From: Lactarius indigo | Taxonomy: Eukaryota; Basidiomycota; Agaricomycetes; Russulales; Russulaceae | Reading direction: 5' to 3' | DNA length: 64,000 bases | NCBI GenBank assembly: GCA_025766275.1 | Contig: JAFKAC010000004.1 | Location: forward strand, 1,798,001-1,862,000 | Shown: piece by piece, positions 1 to 12,800 of the stretch | How positions within the stretch are numbered: position 1 is the first letter of the stretch | Layout: the number at the start of each line of letters is the position of its first letter | Position numbers and translations under genes: made by a program | Notes under the pieces: generated by a model | Told to the model about the DNA's origin: nothing | What the model saw: the letters and a program-made list of their open reading frames with translations, nothing else | Database searches by the model: none

Positions 1-782
1 TACAGACCTGCACACATTGCACGACGCAAGCCGACTACGCGCTGCACGCGCTCCCGCCCGCGCTGCTGTCCTATACGCTCGCAGCGGCCGTACTCGGTGC
101 CACGACGGCGCGCGGTACGGGCAGTGAATCGCGCCGCGGCGTAGGGCTCATCGTGCTCGTTGTCGGCGCACTCGCCGAGGCCTACTGGGCCTACACCGTC
201 CCGATCTCGATACCGAGCGCGCGGCGATCTGCCCATGACGCCCATCGACGACGACGTCATCATGGTGCGTGCCTTCACTCTCTCCTCTTTGTTGTGTTTT
301 TATTTTATTTTAATGTTGCTGTTTGCGGACAGTGGCACGACGCGCTCTGGTCCCTCCGCCATGCGCTCTTCATCATATTGCCGCTAACACTGCACCTCCT
401 CCCTGCCGCACCCACACCCCCGCCGCTTCGACACACGCTACAGCACGCAGCGCACACCGCCGACGTGCTCCTTGCTCGCGTGCACCTCCTGCGCCTCGGG
501 ACAGCGAGCACACAGCGCGTGCCGGAGCTCCGCGCACGCTCGACCGCATTCTGGGAGCATGAGCGCGGCGTCGGCGAAGCGGTGCGGCAGGATGCGGGGG
601 TACGTGCTGCAGCGGATCGTGTGAAACTCGGACTCGCACCGGGTGACGACGAAGGGGCAGCACCAAAACATGCTGGGGAGGACGGGGCGCAGGGCGAGGG
701 GGCGCTGCATCAGATGGCGCGTGGAGCGGTCCAGGCACTCAAGGAGGTCGGGTTGCGGCACGCCTGCTGCGTGACATTCTAA
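1..782 (+). CDS. multi-pass membrane protein, 3' end (5' cut by window edge)
   Basis: The gene enters from the left edge in frame 3 and ends at TAA 780-782. An intron with gtgcgt...gacag borders is seen at 265-332. The exon before it has hydrophobic stretches (around LIVLVVGALAEAYWAY); the exon after it begins WHDALWSLRHALFIILPL, followed by a soluble tail. I recall this layout from uncharacterised basidiomycete membrane proteins, but cannot give a function. The hydrophobic part reads in frame 3, whereas splicing at 264/333 needs frame 1 (DDDVIM|WHDALW), so a one-base shift lies somewhere in about 200-245. It may be a sequence error or a real lesion. Confidence 0.5.
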   Translation, partial: QTCTHCTTQADYALHALPPALLSYTLAAAVLGATTARGTGSESRRGVGLIVLVVGALAEAYWAYTVPISIPSARRSAHDAHRRRRHHGACLHSLLFVVFLFYFNVAVCGQWHDALWSLRHALFIILPLTLHLLPAAPTPPPLRHTLQHAAHTADVLLARVHLLRLGTASTQRVPELRARSTAFWEHERGVGEAVRQDAGVRAAADRVKLGLAPGDDEGAAPKHAGEDGAQGEGALHQMARGAVQALKEVGLRHACCVTF

Positions 783-1025
783 TGACATTTGTTGGCGACG
801 GTGCTGGATGCTGGATGTGCATGACGATTTGTATGTGTGGGTGGGAAAAACTGGTAGTGCAAGTGCAAATGCTAAACGACCAACATAACACTCGGTACAA
901 GAACGTGAATGAGGATGCGAGAGAGAGGGTATAAGTCAGTTGTCCGTCGTCATACGTAACGTGCTGTAGGCGGGCTTATGACGCAGACGCACCACCATCA
1001 TCCCTCTCTACACCAGTCCTCGTTC
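783..1025. other. intergenic, convergent gene ends
   Basis: This is the space between the 3' end of the left-edge gene and the 3' end of the minus-strand OSBP gene. No coding signal, repeat or RNA gene is seen. Confidence 0.5.
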
Positions 1026-3005
1026 TCAGTCCTCATGCTCGTACTTGATCTCCGCTTCGAGCGCCTCCCTCCCCGCTTGCGTAAGTGTCGGAACGCCACG
1101 TCTGGATATCCTTCTCGAAATACCTTGGCACGAACCTGCCCAGCCATACCGTCAAAACTCAGGAATGGAAAAGAGAAAGAAGGGGACCCACTCGACGCCG
1201 CGTCGCTTCCGGTCGGCCGCCTCGTCTCGCTGGCGCTGCTCGATGACCTGCTTCGCGCGCGTTGCCTCGCCGTACTCCTTGCTCAGCAACTTGCTCGTCA
1301 CGCTGCTCCCACAGCCGGCGACTTCTCGGTTGGCAGCTGCCGCGAGATGGGCCGTACGGTCTTTGGTACCTACCTGCAGTGGGGTGAGGTCGATCAGGGT
1401 TCGTCCATTCCGTCGGGTGAGCCGCCTTGCTGCCCAACGATGGTGTGGACCTGCCGGATCCATCGGATGCCGGGGCCGCAGAACGCCAGCGCACGAGGTT
1501 GCGCCAGCAGCCTTCAAAGTTACGCCACGACGCGGGCGGGAGGGACGTGCTTCACTTTGGTCCACTCCTCGTGCTCGTGCTCGGACGGGTCATACAGGTG
1601 CACGACGCCCTCAACCAGATAATGTGGTTTGCCAAGCCAGCTCTACGTACCCCATTTCAAATTGTTATTGTTGTTTTTTTTTTCGTGAGTGATTGGACGG
1701 GAAAACCCACGTACCTCTTCCTTGTACTCAATAATCGCACGCAGCCACTCGCCGTTGCCGACACCTGGCCCACCCGTGCACGTCACGATGGTGCTCTCGT
1801 GTACGGTTGCATAAAAGCTGCCGCGCAGCACACCATTGACGTGAGCGACGGGATGCGTGATCTGGTAGTGCTCGCCCACGCCGGGGCCGCCGTCCAGAGA
1901 GAGGAACAGCCCCTTATTCATCGTTCCCGAGGAGACACGCAAGCTGGCCGATGGGAGGACGCGGACGGAGATCTGATCAATCCCCGAGAGCGTGATGTGC
2001 CGCGCAGGGCATGCGGCGACGTATGCGCTGATCGGCGGGTGGTGCGAGATCTGCTCCGTCAGGAACGCGATGCGCAGAGCGCCAGCACCAGTCGACATGG
2101 AGGTCGGCGGGGAGGATGTTGAGGCAGCGGCGGAGCCAGAGCCGGACTCGCCGGTTTGCGTTGAAGCGAGGGAGAGGTTCGAGAGCTGTGCGGAGAGATT
2201 CGACTCGACGACGGTCGACGCGGGTCTGTCCACGGTAGGCGAGGACCAGCCCTTCATGGAGAGAAGACTACCGAACGCGCCGACGCGCCCGGATTTGAGT
2301 GTGCCCTTGGCGCCTTTGATGCTTCCCGCCTCAGAGTGGATGTGTGGTGGCTTTGGCGAAGCATCAATGTAGGTAGTTATGGTCGGCGTGCGGTCCTCGG
2401 TGTCATATAAGATAGGCGTTACGTCCCAGTGCATGCGGAAGTTTTCACCGAGGACAGAGTTGTAGGGCTTGCAAGGCTTGCCGCGCTGCGAGCCAAGAGC
2501 TCAACAAGAGAAAAGCAAATAACAAGGCACGTAACGTACGATATGTCGGATATCTTTGGAGAAGGTAAAGCGGAGCACGGCCAGCATGCGGTCGAGTGGG
2601 TCCTCGTGGTCATTAATCCTATCCCCCGCCGAGTATCAAGAAACTGAGCAAGGTTAGAAAGGAGGCATACATACGCAGCAAACAAATCGGGTCTGTCGAG
2701 GTAGTGCCAGTACTCGAGGTTAGGTATAGGCTCTAGCAACGATGCGGGGAGTGAGAGACGCCTGAAAAAAAGAGAAAAAAAGAATGAACGTTGGTCGGAT
2801 CAGAGAGATAGGCCGGAGCGCACATTGCGGCGAGATCCTTGACACCAAAGGAACGCTTGACGAGCTGAACTATCATCCTAAGCCTGCCACCCTCGCCGGT
2901 GTCTTCTGGCACGTCGATGCCGAGGGGTGCTGGCTGTGGATCTGTGTCTTCTGTGGCGATACTGGGATGGGCATCCTGGGTGGCAAGGACGTGATCCCCC
3001 TCCAT
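1026..3005 (-). CDS. oxysterol-binding protein-related lipid transfer protein (frameshifted)
   Basis: Start ATG is at 3003-3005 and the inferred stop at 1026-1028. The family fingerprint EQISHHPPISAY is intact in the exon 1698-2434. Upstream exons read LLEPIPNLEYWHYLDRPDLF, NDHEDPLDRMLAVLRFTFS and PYNSVLGENFRMHWDV once three short GT-AG introns are removed, matching the start of an OSBP (ORD) domain. Proteins of this family move sterols and phosphoinositides between membranes at contact sites. The 3' third is recognisable (KLLSKEYGEATRAKQVIEQR, ending ALEAEIKYEHED) but shifts frame at least five times, for example an extra base near 1522 and others near 1398, 1370, 1325 and 1305, with more near 1070-1110. 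Either the assembly has indels here or the gene is dead. It starts 117 bp downstream of the RPT6 stop on the same strand. Confidence 0.75.
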
Positions 3006-3122
3006 GGTTGGAACAAGGGTGTGGGAGTGCAAGCGCAAAGAGTAAATCAGCGAATATTTCCACTTCTGGTCCGAGTCTCCTTGGATGACGTAACAATTAC
3101 TAATGCTACAGTACAACTGTCA

Positions 3123-4682
<1,560 letters not shown>

Positions 4683-5866
4683 GATTGAAGTGATCTTGCC
4701 AGTGGCTCACTCAACCCGACGCGTATGCACGGGCGTGACATCTCATGGTGCGTTACCGTGACTCGTGACACATTATCGTCACGACAGCTCAATTTAAACT
4801 TTTACCAGTGTACGCGCCCTGTCGACCATACGGGTGGTACAGACACAACCATTCGCTATGGTAATGTTATGTCGTGGGTGGACACCCTCGTCAATGCTAC
4901 CTTCAGATCGTCCCAATTTGGAAGGTCCGTCCGTCCAACATCAAGTCCTTGGCAAGAGGCATGTCAACACCCCAGAGCAGCATAGGAGCGAACGTGTGTC
5001 GACTATATGGGCCATGTATATATAAACGAAAGGTCTAGAATCATCGGTTATCATGATAGCGAAATCGACAGATACGACACGCGTGCGAGGATGCGTACGA
5101 TCGTGGATCCAACGATTGTCACGGCCCCGAGGTTCCACACCCCCCCACCTTGCCCCCCACACACTTTTTTTTGTGCCCCGACCGGGGTGGATATTCGTGC
5201 GTGTGCCAGATAGATGGTACCCCCATGTTCACGCTGACCGGCGATAGTATCTGCATTTAAACTTCTATTGATGAAGCTCCAGGCCTTGAGGCCAGCCCTA
5301 CGGGAAAAAAAATTACAGTCGCATACCCCGAAATTAGAGCGGAACGGGGCAACGGTCCCATTCTGATGGGCACCTTTACCTGACAAGCGTGCAATCACCT
5401 ATATGCTGGAAGCTGATCCTGTTTAATTTTTTTTTCTTCGATAAAGCCATCTCCGTAATCTACTTCTACTCTTTCTCGCAGAACATATCAGCAAAAGCGC
5501 AATCGGACGTTTCTTGCCCTATATGGTCTCTGCGGCAAGGGCGCCCACGCCGATCGGCACCCTCACGTCGGGTTTTGGGGTACTGCATAGAACGTCTACC
5601 GAGAAGCCTGGGAAGCGCCAAACTTCTCCACGAGGCATTGTGTATCTGTGTGAGAGTGCATGAATACGGTTACGGATGACGGGTGGATGCCCTGAGTGTC
5701 ATATTATAATAACGAACACATATCGTGGGTATGCATATGCGGAGTACTACAGATAGAAAGAAAAGAAAAAGAATCTCATAGCTATTCACCCATACTGTTC
5801 AAAGTCAGTGCCCCCGATCGTGTGGTACATGGTACATGCATTTTGATTGATAGTCCACGTTGCGTT
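4683..5866. other. intergenic region, no gene seen
   Basis: This stretch lies upstream of RPT6 (presumed promoter side) and downstream of the minus-strand gene ending at 5867. It has short C-rich and T-rich tracts (5140-5175, 5420-5440) and only short open frames without recognisable protein character. Confidence 0.4.
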
Positions 5867-6679
5867 TCACATACCATATTTCCGTTTTATCGCGGCCCAT
5901 CCCGGCGAAGCCGCACGCACCATTCCCACAAAGCGGTCCATGTCGTGCTCGGGGATGCGATTAATGTCGATGCTATTCCAATATCGAGACATGACAAAGA
6001 CGATGTCATGTGCGTCGCGTTCTGAACCTCGACTAAGTGAAACGAAAGGATTAGGGCAGTCGGGCAACGCAAAACGGGACTAGGGACTTACATCATCCAC
6101 GCATTCAATTTCGCCCGTACGAATTCAGAGGTGGTCAGGAATGGCACTCGACTGACAAACGCCACTGTGAGCGCATCGAGGCGTCGCGGGCCAGTCTCGC
6201 CAGCTGCCAGAATTTCGATCTAACGCCAACGCCGGTGACGACGACGAGGTCAGCCTGAAGTAGACGGAAATAGAAGGGGGAGTACCTCTACTGGAGGGAT
6301 GCTGCGGTGATATTTTACATGTAGTCTACGGTAACTCAAGTTCAGCGAGATCGTCGCCGGCCAGAGATGGGAGTAGCGTACCGATTACTCCAGGGAGAGG
6401 GCGTGATGGACAGGTCCACGCTGCCGGTCAGGGCCTGCCTGACACGACGAAACGGATGCGCGGCGCCGCCTTCGACGATGCAAAAAATTTCCTGCCAAGG
6501 TGGGACAGAGTGAGGGGAGGAACTGCGGACAAGACGCCTGCAGCTCTTACGTCGGCTTGTGGGCTGTTGGTTAGCACGGCGACGAAGACGCTTCCGTGGA
6601 AAGCGTGGGATACACCGTTTGCACGAAGAGCGTTCGAGAGTGCAGTGGCAGCTTCCAGGAGTCGATTCGTCTCAGGCAT
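5867..6679 (-). CDS. nucleotidyltransferase-like family protein (hypothetical)
   Basis: Start ATG 6677-6679, stop TGA 5867-5869. Splicing four short introns gives one clean protein of about 195 residues with no frameshift. Recognisable pieces in order are LRANGVSHAFHGSVFVAVL, EIFCIVEGG, HPFRRVRQAL, PSPWSNRLHVKYH, EILAAGETGPRRLDAL, VPFLTTSEFVRAKLNAWM, RDAHDIVFVMSRYWNSIDIN and PGWAAIKRKYGM. I recognise this as a family common in Agaricomycetes. Its layout (an AxHG start, then a LxxxEFVRAKLxAW helix and RDxHDI) resembles minimal nucleotidyltransferase-fold proteins, but catalytic acidic residues are not obvious, so activity is not claimed. Introns lie at about 6077-6100, 6230-6285, 6330-6380 and 6497-6552. 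Confidence 0.7.
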
Positions 6680-7209
6680 TGCGGGGAAAAAGGGTAAGCT
6701 GGTTTCCAGTTTCTAGTCATGATATGGATATGGGCAGAAGGTGTGAAAAGCGCCAACTCTATCGAGAAGCCGGAAAGGGACGGTCACGGATGTATGGCCG
6801 TTAGCGGGCGTCCTTCTTGACGGACTGCCCCGGACGGACGTACACGTATGAAGTTGGGACGCCTCATTGGCCTCATATGTACAAGAGGGGGTGTCACATG
6901 CTGAATATGCGCCAAGTTGAAAGGTTAATGCTCGATATCCGTGCCTGGCTTACCTCGCTTTGCCGACACCAGAAATCGCGTCTTTCCCCACTCAGTCTGT
7001 CACATGACCGCAAAGGGCCAGCCACCCGCCCATCCGTGTACCCGTGCACCCGTCTTCCTCCTGGTTGCTTCCTCCTTTGTCCCGTTGCACATGGGTCTCG
7101 TCTCATTATGTACATATAATAGACCTCCCTTCATAAAACAGGCATCGCGGTCCGTGTCTGGCCGCTGCGCTCATCTCATTCGATCAAACTCGACAGTCTC
7201 AATCTCAAC

Positions 7210-9396
7210 ATGGCGTCATGCTGCGTTGTCCCAACGTTTCCGACCATCGCCCATCGCCGCATCTCATATCCATCTCACCGTTCGCGCAGCTTCCTGGGCA
7301 ACAAAGTTTAATCTTAGACGTACTGGTTCCTCGAGCGACTCGGACGCACACGAGGAAGCAGCCAAGGCCGCCGTACTAGAGGCGATCAAAGGCCGTCAAC
7401 AAACCGACCTCATGTTGCGCTGTGAGTCAGCATCACCACATTTCTATCTCCCAGCAGGCAGTTCGATTTATCTCCACATAGGCACCGTTCTTGATGCAGA
7501 GGGTACGCGAAACATCATTCGATCACATTCTCATCATCATAATCCATCTCGGGTGTCGTGCCAATCATGGGTGGATTCTCTGGTGACGGCGCTTCGCATT
7601 GATGACGACCCGCCTCGAGTTTTTTTACGCACCACCACCAACACGCCCCCCACTCTTCCAGACCGACGTGAATTCGTCTATGTCTGAAATATCCCCGGGC
7701 CACCCTTTCGCCTTGCTCTCGTCATCGCTTGGTTGCTTACGTGCTTGGCTTTCGTCAGGGAACGTAAAGACCATCTCGGGCCAATTCAAGAGGTCAAATT
7801 TGTGTGCGGAGCACCGTCTGAACGTAAGCATTAGTTACCCTCACACATGCATGCGTCAGCCCAGGTGACCTTGGGCGTCTCTCATCAGCCACGAGATCTA
7901 CGCAAGATCGACTCTAGGATCCCGAACCTCGTTCCCACCATTCTCCCACGGAGGGAAGCTATTCTCGTGCGTTCGTTTTGCCCTGCGGTACCACTTCTTT
8001 GTGTGATGATCGTACATCGATTGTGTGTCAGGTGAACGTGCTCCATATCCGAGCACTCGTCAAGGCCGATGCCGTCGTTTTGTTCGACACGTACGGTTCT
8101 ACGGACTCTCGGTTGCATTCCGTCTTCCTTTACCATCTAGAAGTGTGTTCATTTCCCTCCGTTGTCCGTTAATGTCGTAGCATTATCAACTTGTTTCACT
8201 TACAGCACAATCTTAAGACGAGGGGTTACGGCTTGCCATACGAATTTCGGCAAGTGGCTGCTGTCACAAGGCCACATGACTTTCCACCGACCTAAGTTCC
8301 TTGATTTTTTTTTTTTAGTGCCCTAGAATCCATCTTCATCTCCGTCGTGAGCGCTCTCGAGGCAGAGATGGTTTTCATCCGCAACCTTGTTGGCGGGTTA
8401 CTCGCTGAGCTCGAAGATGATATCAATCACGACAAGTTTAAACGCCTGTTGCACTATTCTCGACGACTGACAAGCTTCCAGAACCGGGTGAAATTAGTGC
8501 GCACCGTTTCTACACCGTTCCCTGCCCCCTCACATACAGGTTGCCATTAATGAACACTCAAACAGGTCGAGGCGGCGTTTGAGGAAGTCTTGGAGCAGGG
8601 TGAGTTAGTTTTGCTACTGATCTCCATTTAGGCCAACGAGATCATCGATTTCTTGTCGTTTGAAATTTTAGACGAAGATCTAGCGGCGATGTATCTGACC
8701 GATAGGAAGAACGACGTCCCTCGCCAACTCAGTGATCATGAAGAACTTGAACTTCTTTTAGAAACATTCTCGAAACAGGTTGAGGAGATAGTGAATGAAG
8801 CTGAGAACATCCATGTCCGTGATCGACTCGCCTAAAGCAGCGCACCTTCGTTGACACACGTGCATGGCAACAGGGCAATGTACAGTCGACACAAGGAGAT
8901 AGTTGAGCTTATTCTAGACTCAAATCGGAATGCCTTGCTGGCACTTGATCTCAAGGTGATAAATTTCGCTTCTGTTCCCGGATTTTCTGATGTATGCCCC
9001 TCTTCGTACTAGGTCTCCATTGGCACAATGGGCATAGGGACGGGGGCTCTCATTGCAGGGTTGTTCGGCATGAATGCGAGTTTTCGAATTTGTCTGCGTG
9101 TTCTGCCCTCTTCTCACGATCCTGGCTTTTAGCTTACAAGCCACATGGAAGAACTTCCATACGCTTTTGCAGGAATGTCTGTCGCTTCCGCACTCATCGC
9201 GCTTCTCGTTGCATGGACGGGGCTCCGAAGGCGCGTTCTTTTACTTCTCCCGTCGACCCTGAATTTTAGCCCGCTGACGCGGTGTACAATTTCCAGACTG
9301 GCAAAGATACAGAAGGTCGGCCTCTCGGCATCCAGCAGCAAGAAAGTAAAAGGCTGGCTCCCACTTTCCTTGCGCCAACGACGCCCGGAAATCTAG
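7210..9396 (+). CDS. MRS2: mitochondrial magnesium channel, MRS2/CorA family
   Basis: MRS2-type channels carry Mg2+ across the inner mitochondrial membrane as pentamers. The hallmark GMN motif is present (GTGALIAGLFGMN, 9035-9075) at the end of the first membrane helix; a second helix follows (FAGMSVASALIALLVAW). Upstream lie the conserved blocks PRDLRKIDSRIPNLVPTIL, VLFDTYGS, LPYEFRALESIFISVVSALE, EDLAAMYLTDRK and LLLETFSKQVEEI. About nine introns are needed, including one of about 255 nt (7502-7758) and a GC-AG intron at 9076-9132 directly after GMN. Start 7210 gives an Arg/Ser-rich leader that fits a mitochondrial presequence, but it runs out of frame near 7300-7310, where an extra base would have to be removed, so the N terminus is uncertain. 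Confidence 0.88.
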
Positions 9397-11483
9397 CCCT
9401 GTGCCCAGTAGAGTTTCGCACCCACCGTTACGTCTTAGGCCTCTGCTAATTTAGACACACGCACCATCAATATCTGTATGACCAGGCATTACTTATATAT
9501 CTAGATAGATCCGACATGCTCACACCAAACACAGTATAGTATGTTTCCTAAATCTCCCGCCGGTAGACACGACAATTGTACGGAACTTACTGGTCCCGGA
9601 CTGCATACCTTTCTCCAGGGAGCATGCCGATGCCACGGCTCAAGACGAAGCGCTGTATAAAAACATCTCCACCAACTCCACAGCGGAGTCTTTCACAGAT
9701 TGCCAAGCCCAATCATATGGAGCCACGCAACGTAGGGTACCCTAGAAAAAAGTGACGAGTGAATCAGACGCGAGCTCCAATATGACCGGCTCAGCTGGAC
9801 GCTGGACGTCCCGTGAAGTGGGGGATCACCTGCCAGCCGAACGCCCATAGATCCGCTCCTGGTACCCCGCATACAGTCACGGTACTGTACTACCAGAGCG
9901 GCTTAAGGGAACGTTTATCCTTGCGTGGCACATCTAAAGGGCCCTTGTCACATTTTGCACCCGGATGGAAGGGGGAAAACACAGTGCTGATCCGACCTTA
10001 GACCGATGCACAACTTCACCCAGGTGCAATCGACGAATGGGTTTTGAATTTTGGGGTGTGGGGTGCGGGGTCAGGGTGTGGGCGCTCGGCCCTAGCCGCA
10101 GCTCATGCACTCATGGCTCATATATCCGACACCCCGAGTTCCGTCGCTCCGAAGTTGGAAGACGATTTTTCCCCTCGTCCTGCCGGAAGTGATTTCGGGT
10201 GGGCGGAACATAGTTGGGAAAAAGCTTGGCTAGCTTTGATCCTTGATCCTTGATCCTTTGTTTCCTTATTTTTTTTTGAGTTTTAAGATGAGGGCCGACG
10301 AAAAAAAAAAAAAAAAGGGTCCAGAACGTGCGGGATGGGCTAAAAGTTGAAGGTCGTCACAAACGGACTCCCCTCAAAGCGATGGTATCTAAGACAGGAG
10401 TGAGGACGAGACGTATTCGCCAGAATACTGTCCACCCTCCACTCCCCATCCCCCCGTGCTTCGAGAACCCTCACACTTCACACTCCTGAGTGCGCATACA
10501 AGCAGGCTTTTGCTGTCACACCCAACTAGTTGGTCACCAAGCGAGGTCTCGGTTGAATCGTAGCCGTACGGTATCCAAGAGAGGATGCAGATAAATTTAC
10601 ATCTTCAGCGGCTAGGTCTGTGGTTTCTAGGGTACTATGCTTTGCGGCGCATCGTCAGGTAGGGCAGGAGGGTCCCAATTGTGCCCGCGGAACTCCCACA
10701 GGGATTACGGTACAATGGTTTGTTGCTACGGGGAGCGATGGGTGATGCACGTCGCTGCGCGGCGGACGTGATGTCCTTACCACCGGTCCTGTCGGCCTTA
10801 AGGATAGAACAAATAGACAGGATACAAAAGTTCTAGGGTTGTTATTCTCCTACCAATCTCTCGCCTTCTCTCGTCGTCCCATGACTACGTCTCGGATATC
10901 GCAGACTGAGTGGTCGGGCCGTTGTTATTGTTGTTTACGACAACCCCTTCGGCAAGGACGACCAGATTCGGTTGCCGATGTGGCTGAAGCTCACACGAAC
11001 AAGGGTTCCGATCCTGGGCCTGGTAAGACCACCTGACAAAGTCGTCCTCGTCAGTCCCTCCTCGTCCTGACCGCATCCGACTTGGAGTTTCGACGGGTAG
11101 GATCAGTTTCGAACACCCATCGCCATCACCATCATCATCGTTCCCTCTAGGACGCAGCCATCCCCTTGTGGCCTGGAGTCTCGTGATACAGTTCGGTTGC
11201 AGGTACAAACGAACCCTTTTTTTTTTTTTTTCTTCTACATGTCTCATCTTGTTTTCAAGGCTACCAGTCTTATCTCCGGGACGCTTATCAGGAGCGTAAC
11301 TCTCTCACATCTTCTCCTTCAAACGTGAGCTTCCCCAGAGTCTCGACTCGACTCGGAGCGAACGGACGGCGGGGGTATTTTTAGCCGGCTTGGTTGATCC
11401 ACATCAATCTTCCCTACGTTCCCCTGTCAGACAGTTTTAGTTGACTCGGCCTCTGTCTCTCATCTTTGACTGCTTCGTCCACC
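9397..11483. other. 2-kb intergenic region
   Basis: No conserved coding signal is seen. The stretch holds A and T homopolymers (10269-10276, 10301-10315), a short tandem run of gatcctt units (10238-10259) and CAT/CAC microsatellite-like sequence (11117-11140). The part after about 11230 is pyrimidine-rich and probably contains the promoter and 5' leader of the next gene. A possible 5' exon starts at ATG 11239 and encodes a weakly hydrophobic stretch followed by a gtgagc donor near 11322. Confidence 0.35.
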
Positions 11484-12800
11484 ATGAGCCTACCCGGGTC
11501 CGTTCTCACCACCCCCACCACCCCTACCCCGGCCTCCAGCACGAGCAGCTCGGTGCCCGCAAGCTCAACCCCGAGTTTGATCTTTGTCGCCATCAATGAG
11601 ATGTTTACGTGCGGAATCAGTCCCATTCGATGGGGATATTCGGGTCCTTCAGCTCCGATGTCTCTCAACATCACGAACCTAAACGTCCTCCAGCAAGCCC
11701 CGTTGAGTACCTCATCCTCCAATATAGGAACTTCGACCTCGAACGGAACTACTTCGACCACTACTTCCGTTATACAGCCCGGTGTCAGGCGTCAGTACTC
11801 GGGCTATGGTGGCTCCTATCTCCCCGATATTAATGAGCAGCTCGCAAGTCAATTGGACCCTAACACACTCAGCTGGTCGTGGCCTGCTGTCAATGTTCCC
11901 CAGGGCTGGTATCAGCTACTTGCAACCGTCCAGAATGTTCAAGTCCCCTCGTCTACATTCTTCGTTCAGAACGGTACGAATGTCGAATGTGTCCTCCAAT
12001 TTGCCCCCAGTTCCTCTTCGACTCCTCCCGTCCCTGTTTCTACAGGTGCTTCCCCGTCTCCAGTCGTCGGAGCCTCCTCGGGTCATTCGCACGCAGGTGC
12101 TATCGCAGGGGGCGTAATTGGTGGGATCGCCTTCTTCGCTGCGGCTCTGGTTGCCTTCCTTTTTTGGTTCCTGCGTCGGCGGTCCGACCGGTCCGGCGGT
12201 GCCGAGAATGGACACCGTCGGCGATGGTCGGCGATGGCTCTCAAGAGGTCCCGTCATGCAAGTAGCGGGGGATCTTCGACCCGGAAAGACCATCCTGGTC
12301 TGCCAGCCCTCGAACCAGATCAGACGTTCATTGGTTCTGATGAGGAACTCAGCACAGTTGGACACGAAAAGGCGATCTCTCCCATTTCACCCACGATCCT
12401 GCCTTATCACCCCTCCCACTCGCAATCTAAGCGCACATCCACACAGACAACTGGTAGTCATGGTCGTGCTATGTCTAATCCAGAACCACCCATCCGCCCC
12501 CCGTCTTATCAACCATATGTCGGAGAGGTACTCCCGCTGGAACGCACGCAGACAGCTGGAAATGGGCCCCGTCGCAAGCCCGCACCGCGATATGACGAAG
12601 CAGGTGAAACTGCGGCGGAGCGTAATGGCGCGTGTTCGTCGCGCACGACGCTAGATTCTATCAATGGTAACAATAGCGGTCAAAGTAACAGCAACGGGAA
12701 CTCCGATGGTACCCACGTCCTGCAGCACCAGGGCAGCTTTGGTGCCATGCGCCCGATGCATGTGATCATCCCGGACCCTCCCCCCCCGGCCCGTACTTAG
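11484..12800 (+). CDS. Ser/Thr-rich single-pass membrane protein
   Basis: From ATG 11484 a single open frame of about 438 residues runs to TAG 12798-12800. The N-terminal half is Ser/Thr/Pro-rich with possible N-glycosylation sites and a small folded-looking block (MFTCGISPIRWGYSG ... FVQNGTNVECVLQF). A Ser/Pro stalk follows, then a Gly/Ala-rich membrane segment (AIAGGVIGGIAFFAAALVAF) closed by a positive stop RRRSDR. The last 200 residues look disordered and cytoplasmic. This is the layout of fungal wall-sensor-like (Mid2/WSC-like) proteins, but no named ectodomain is recognised. No signal peptide is seen at 11484, so a 5' exon upstream is likely missing from this model. Confidence 0.7.
   Translation: MSLPGSVLTTPTTPTPASSTSSSVPASSTPSLIFVAINEMFTCGISPIRWGYSGPSAPMSLNITNLNVLQQAPLSTSSSNIGTSTSNGTTSTTTSVIQPGVRRQYSGYGGSYLPDINEQLASQLDPNTLSWSWPAVNVPQGWYQLLATVQNVQVPSSTFFVQNGTNVECVLQFAPSSSSTPPVPVSTGASPSPVVGASSGHSHAGAIAGGVIGGIAFFAAALVAFLFWFLRRRSDRSGGAENGHRRRWSAMALKRSRHASSGGSSTRKDHPGLPALEPDQTFIGSDEELSTVGHEKAISPISPTILPYHPSHSQSKRTSTQTTGSHGRAMSNPEPPIRPPSYQPYVGEVLPLERTQTAGNGPRRKPAPRYDEAGETAAERNGACSSRTTLDSINGNNSGQSNSNGNSDGTHVLQHQGSFGAMRPMHVIIPDPPPPART

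Noticed and set aside
1427..2122. 231-codon plus-strand frame
   Set aside because: Antisense to the OSBP exon carrying the EQISHHPP motif.
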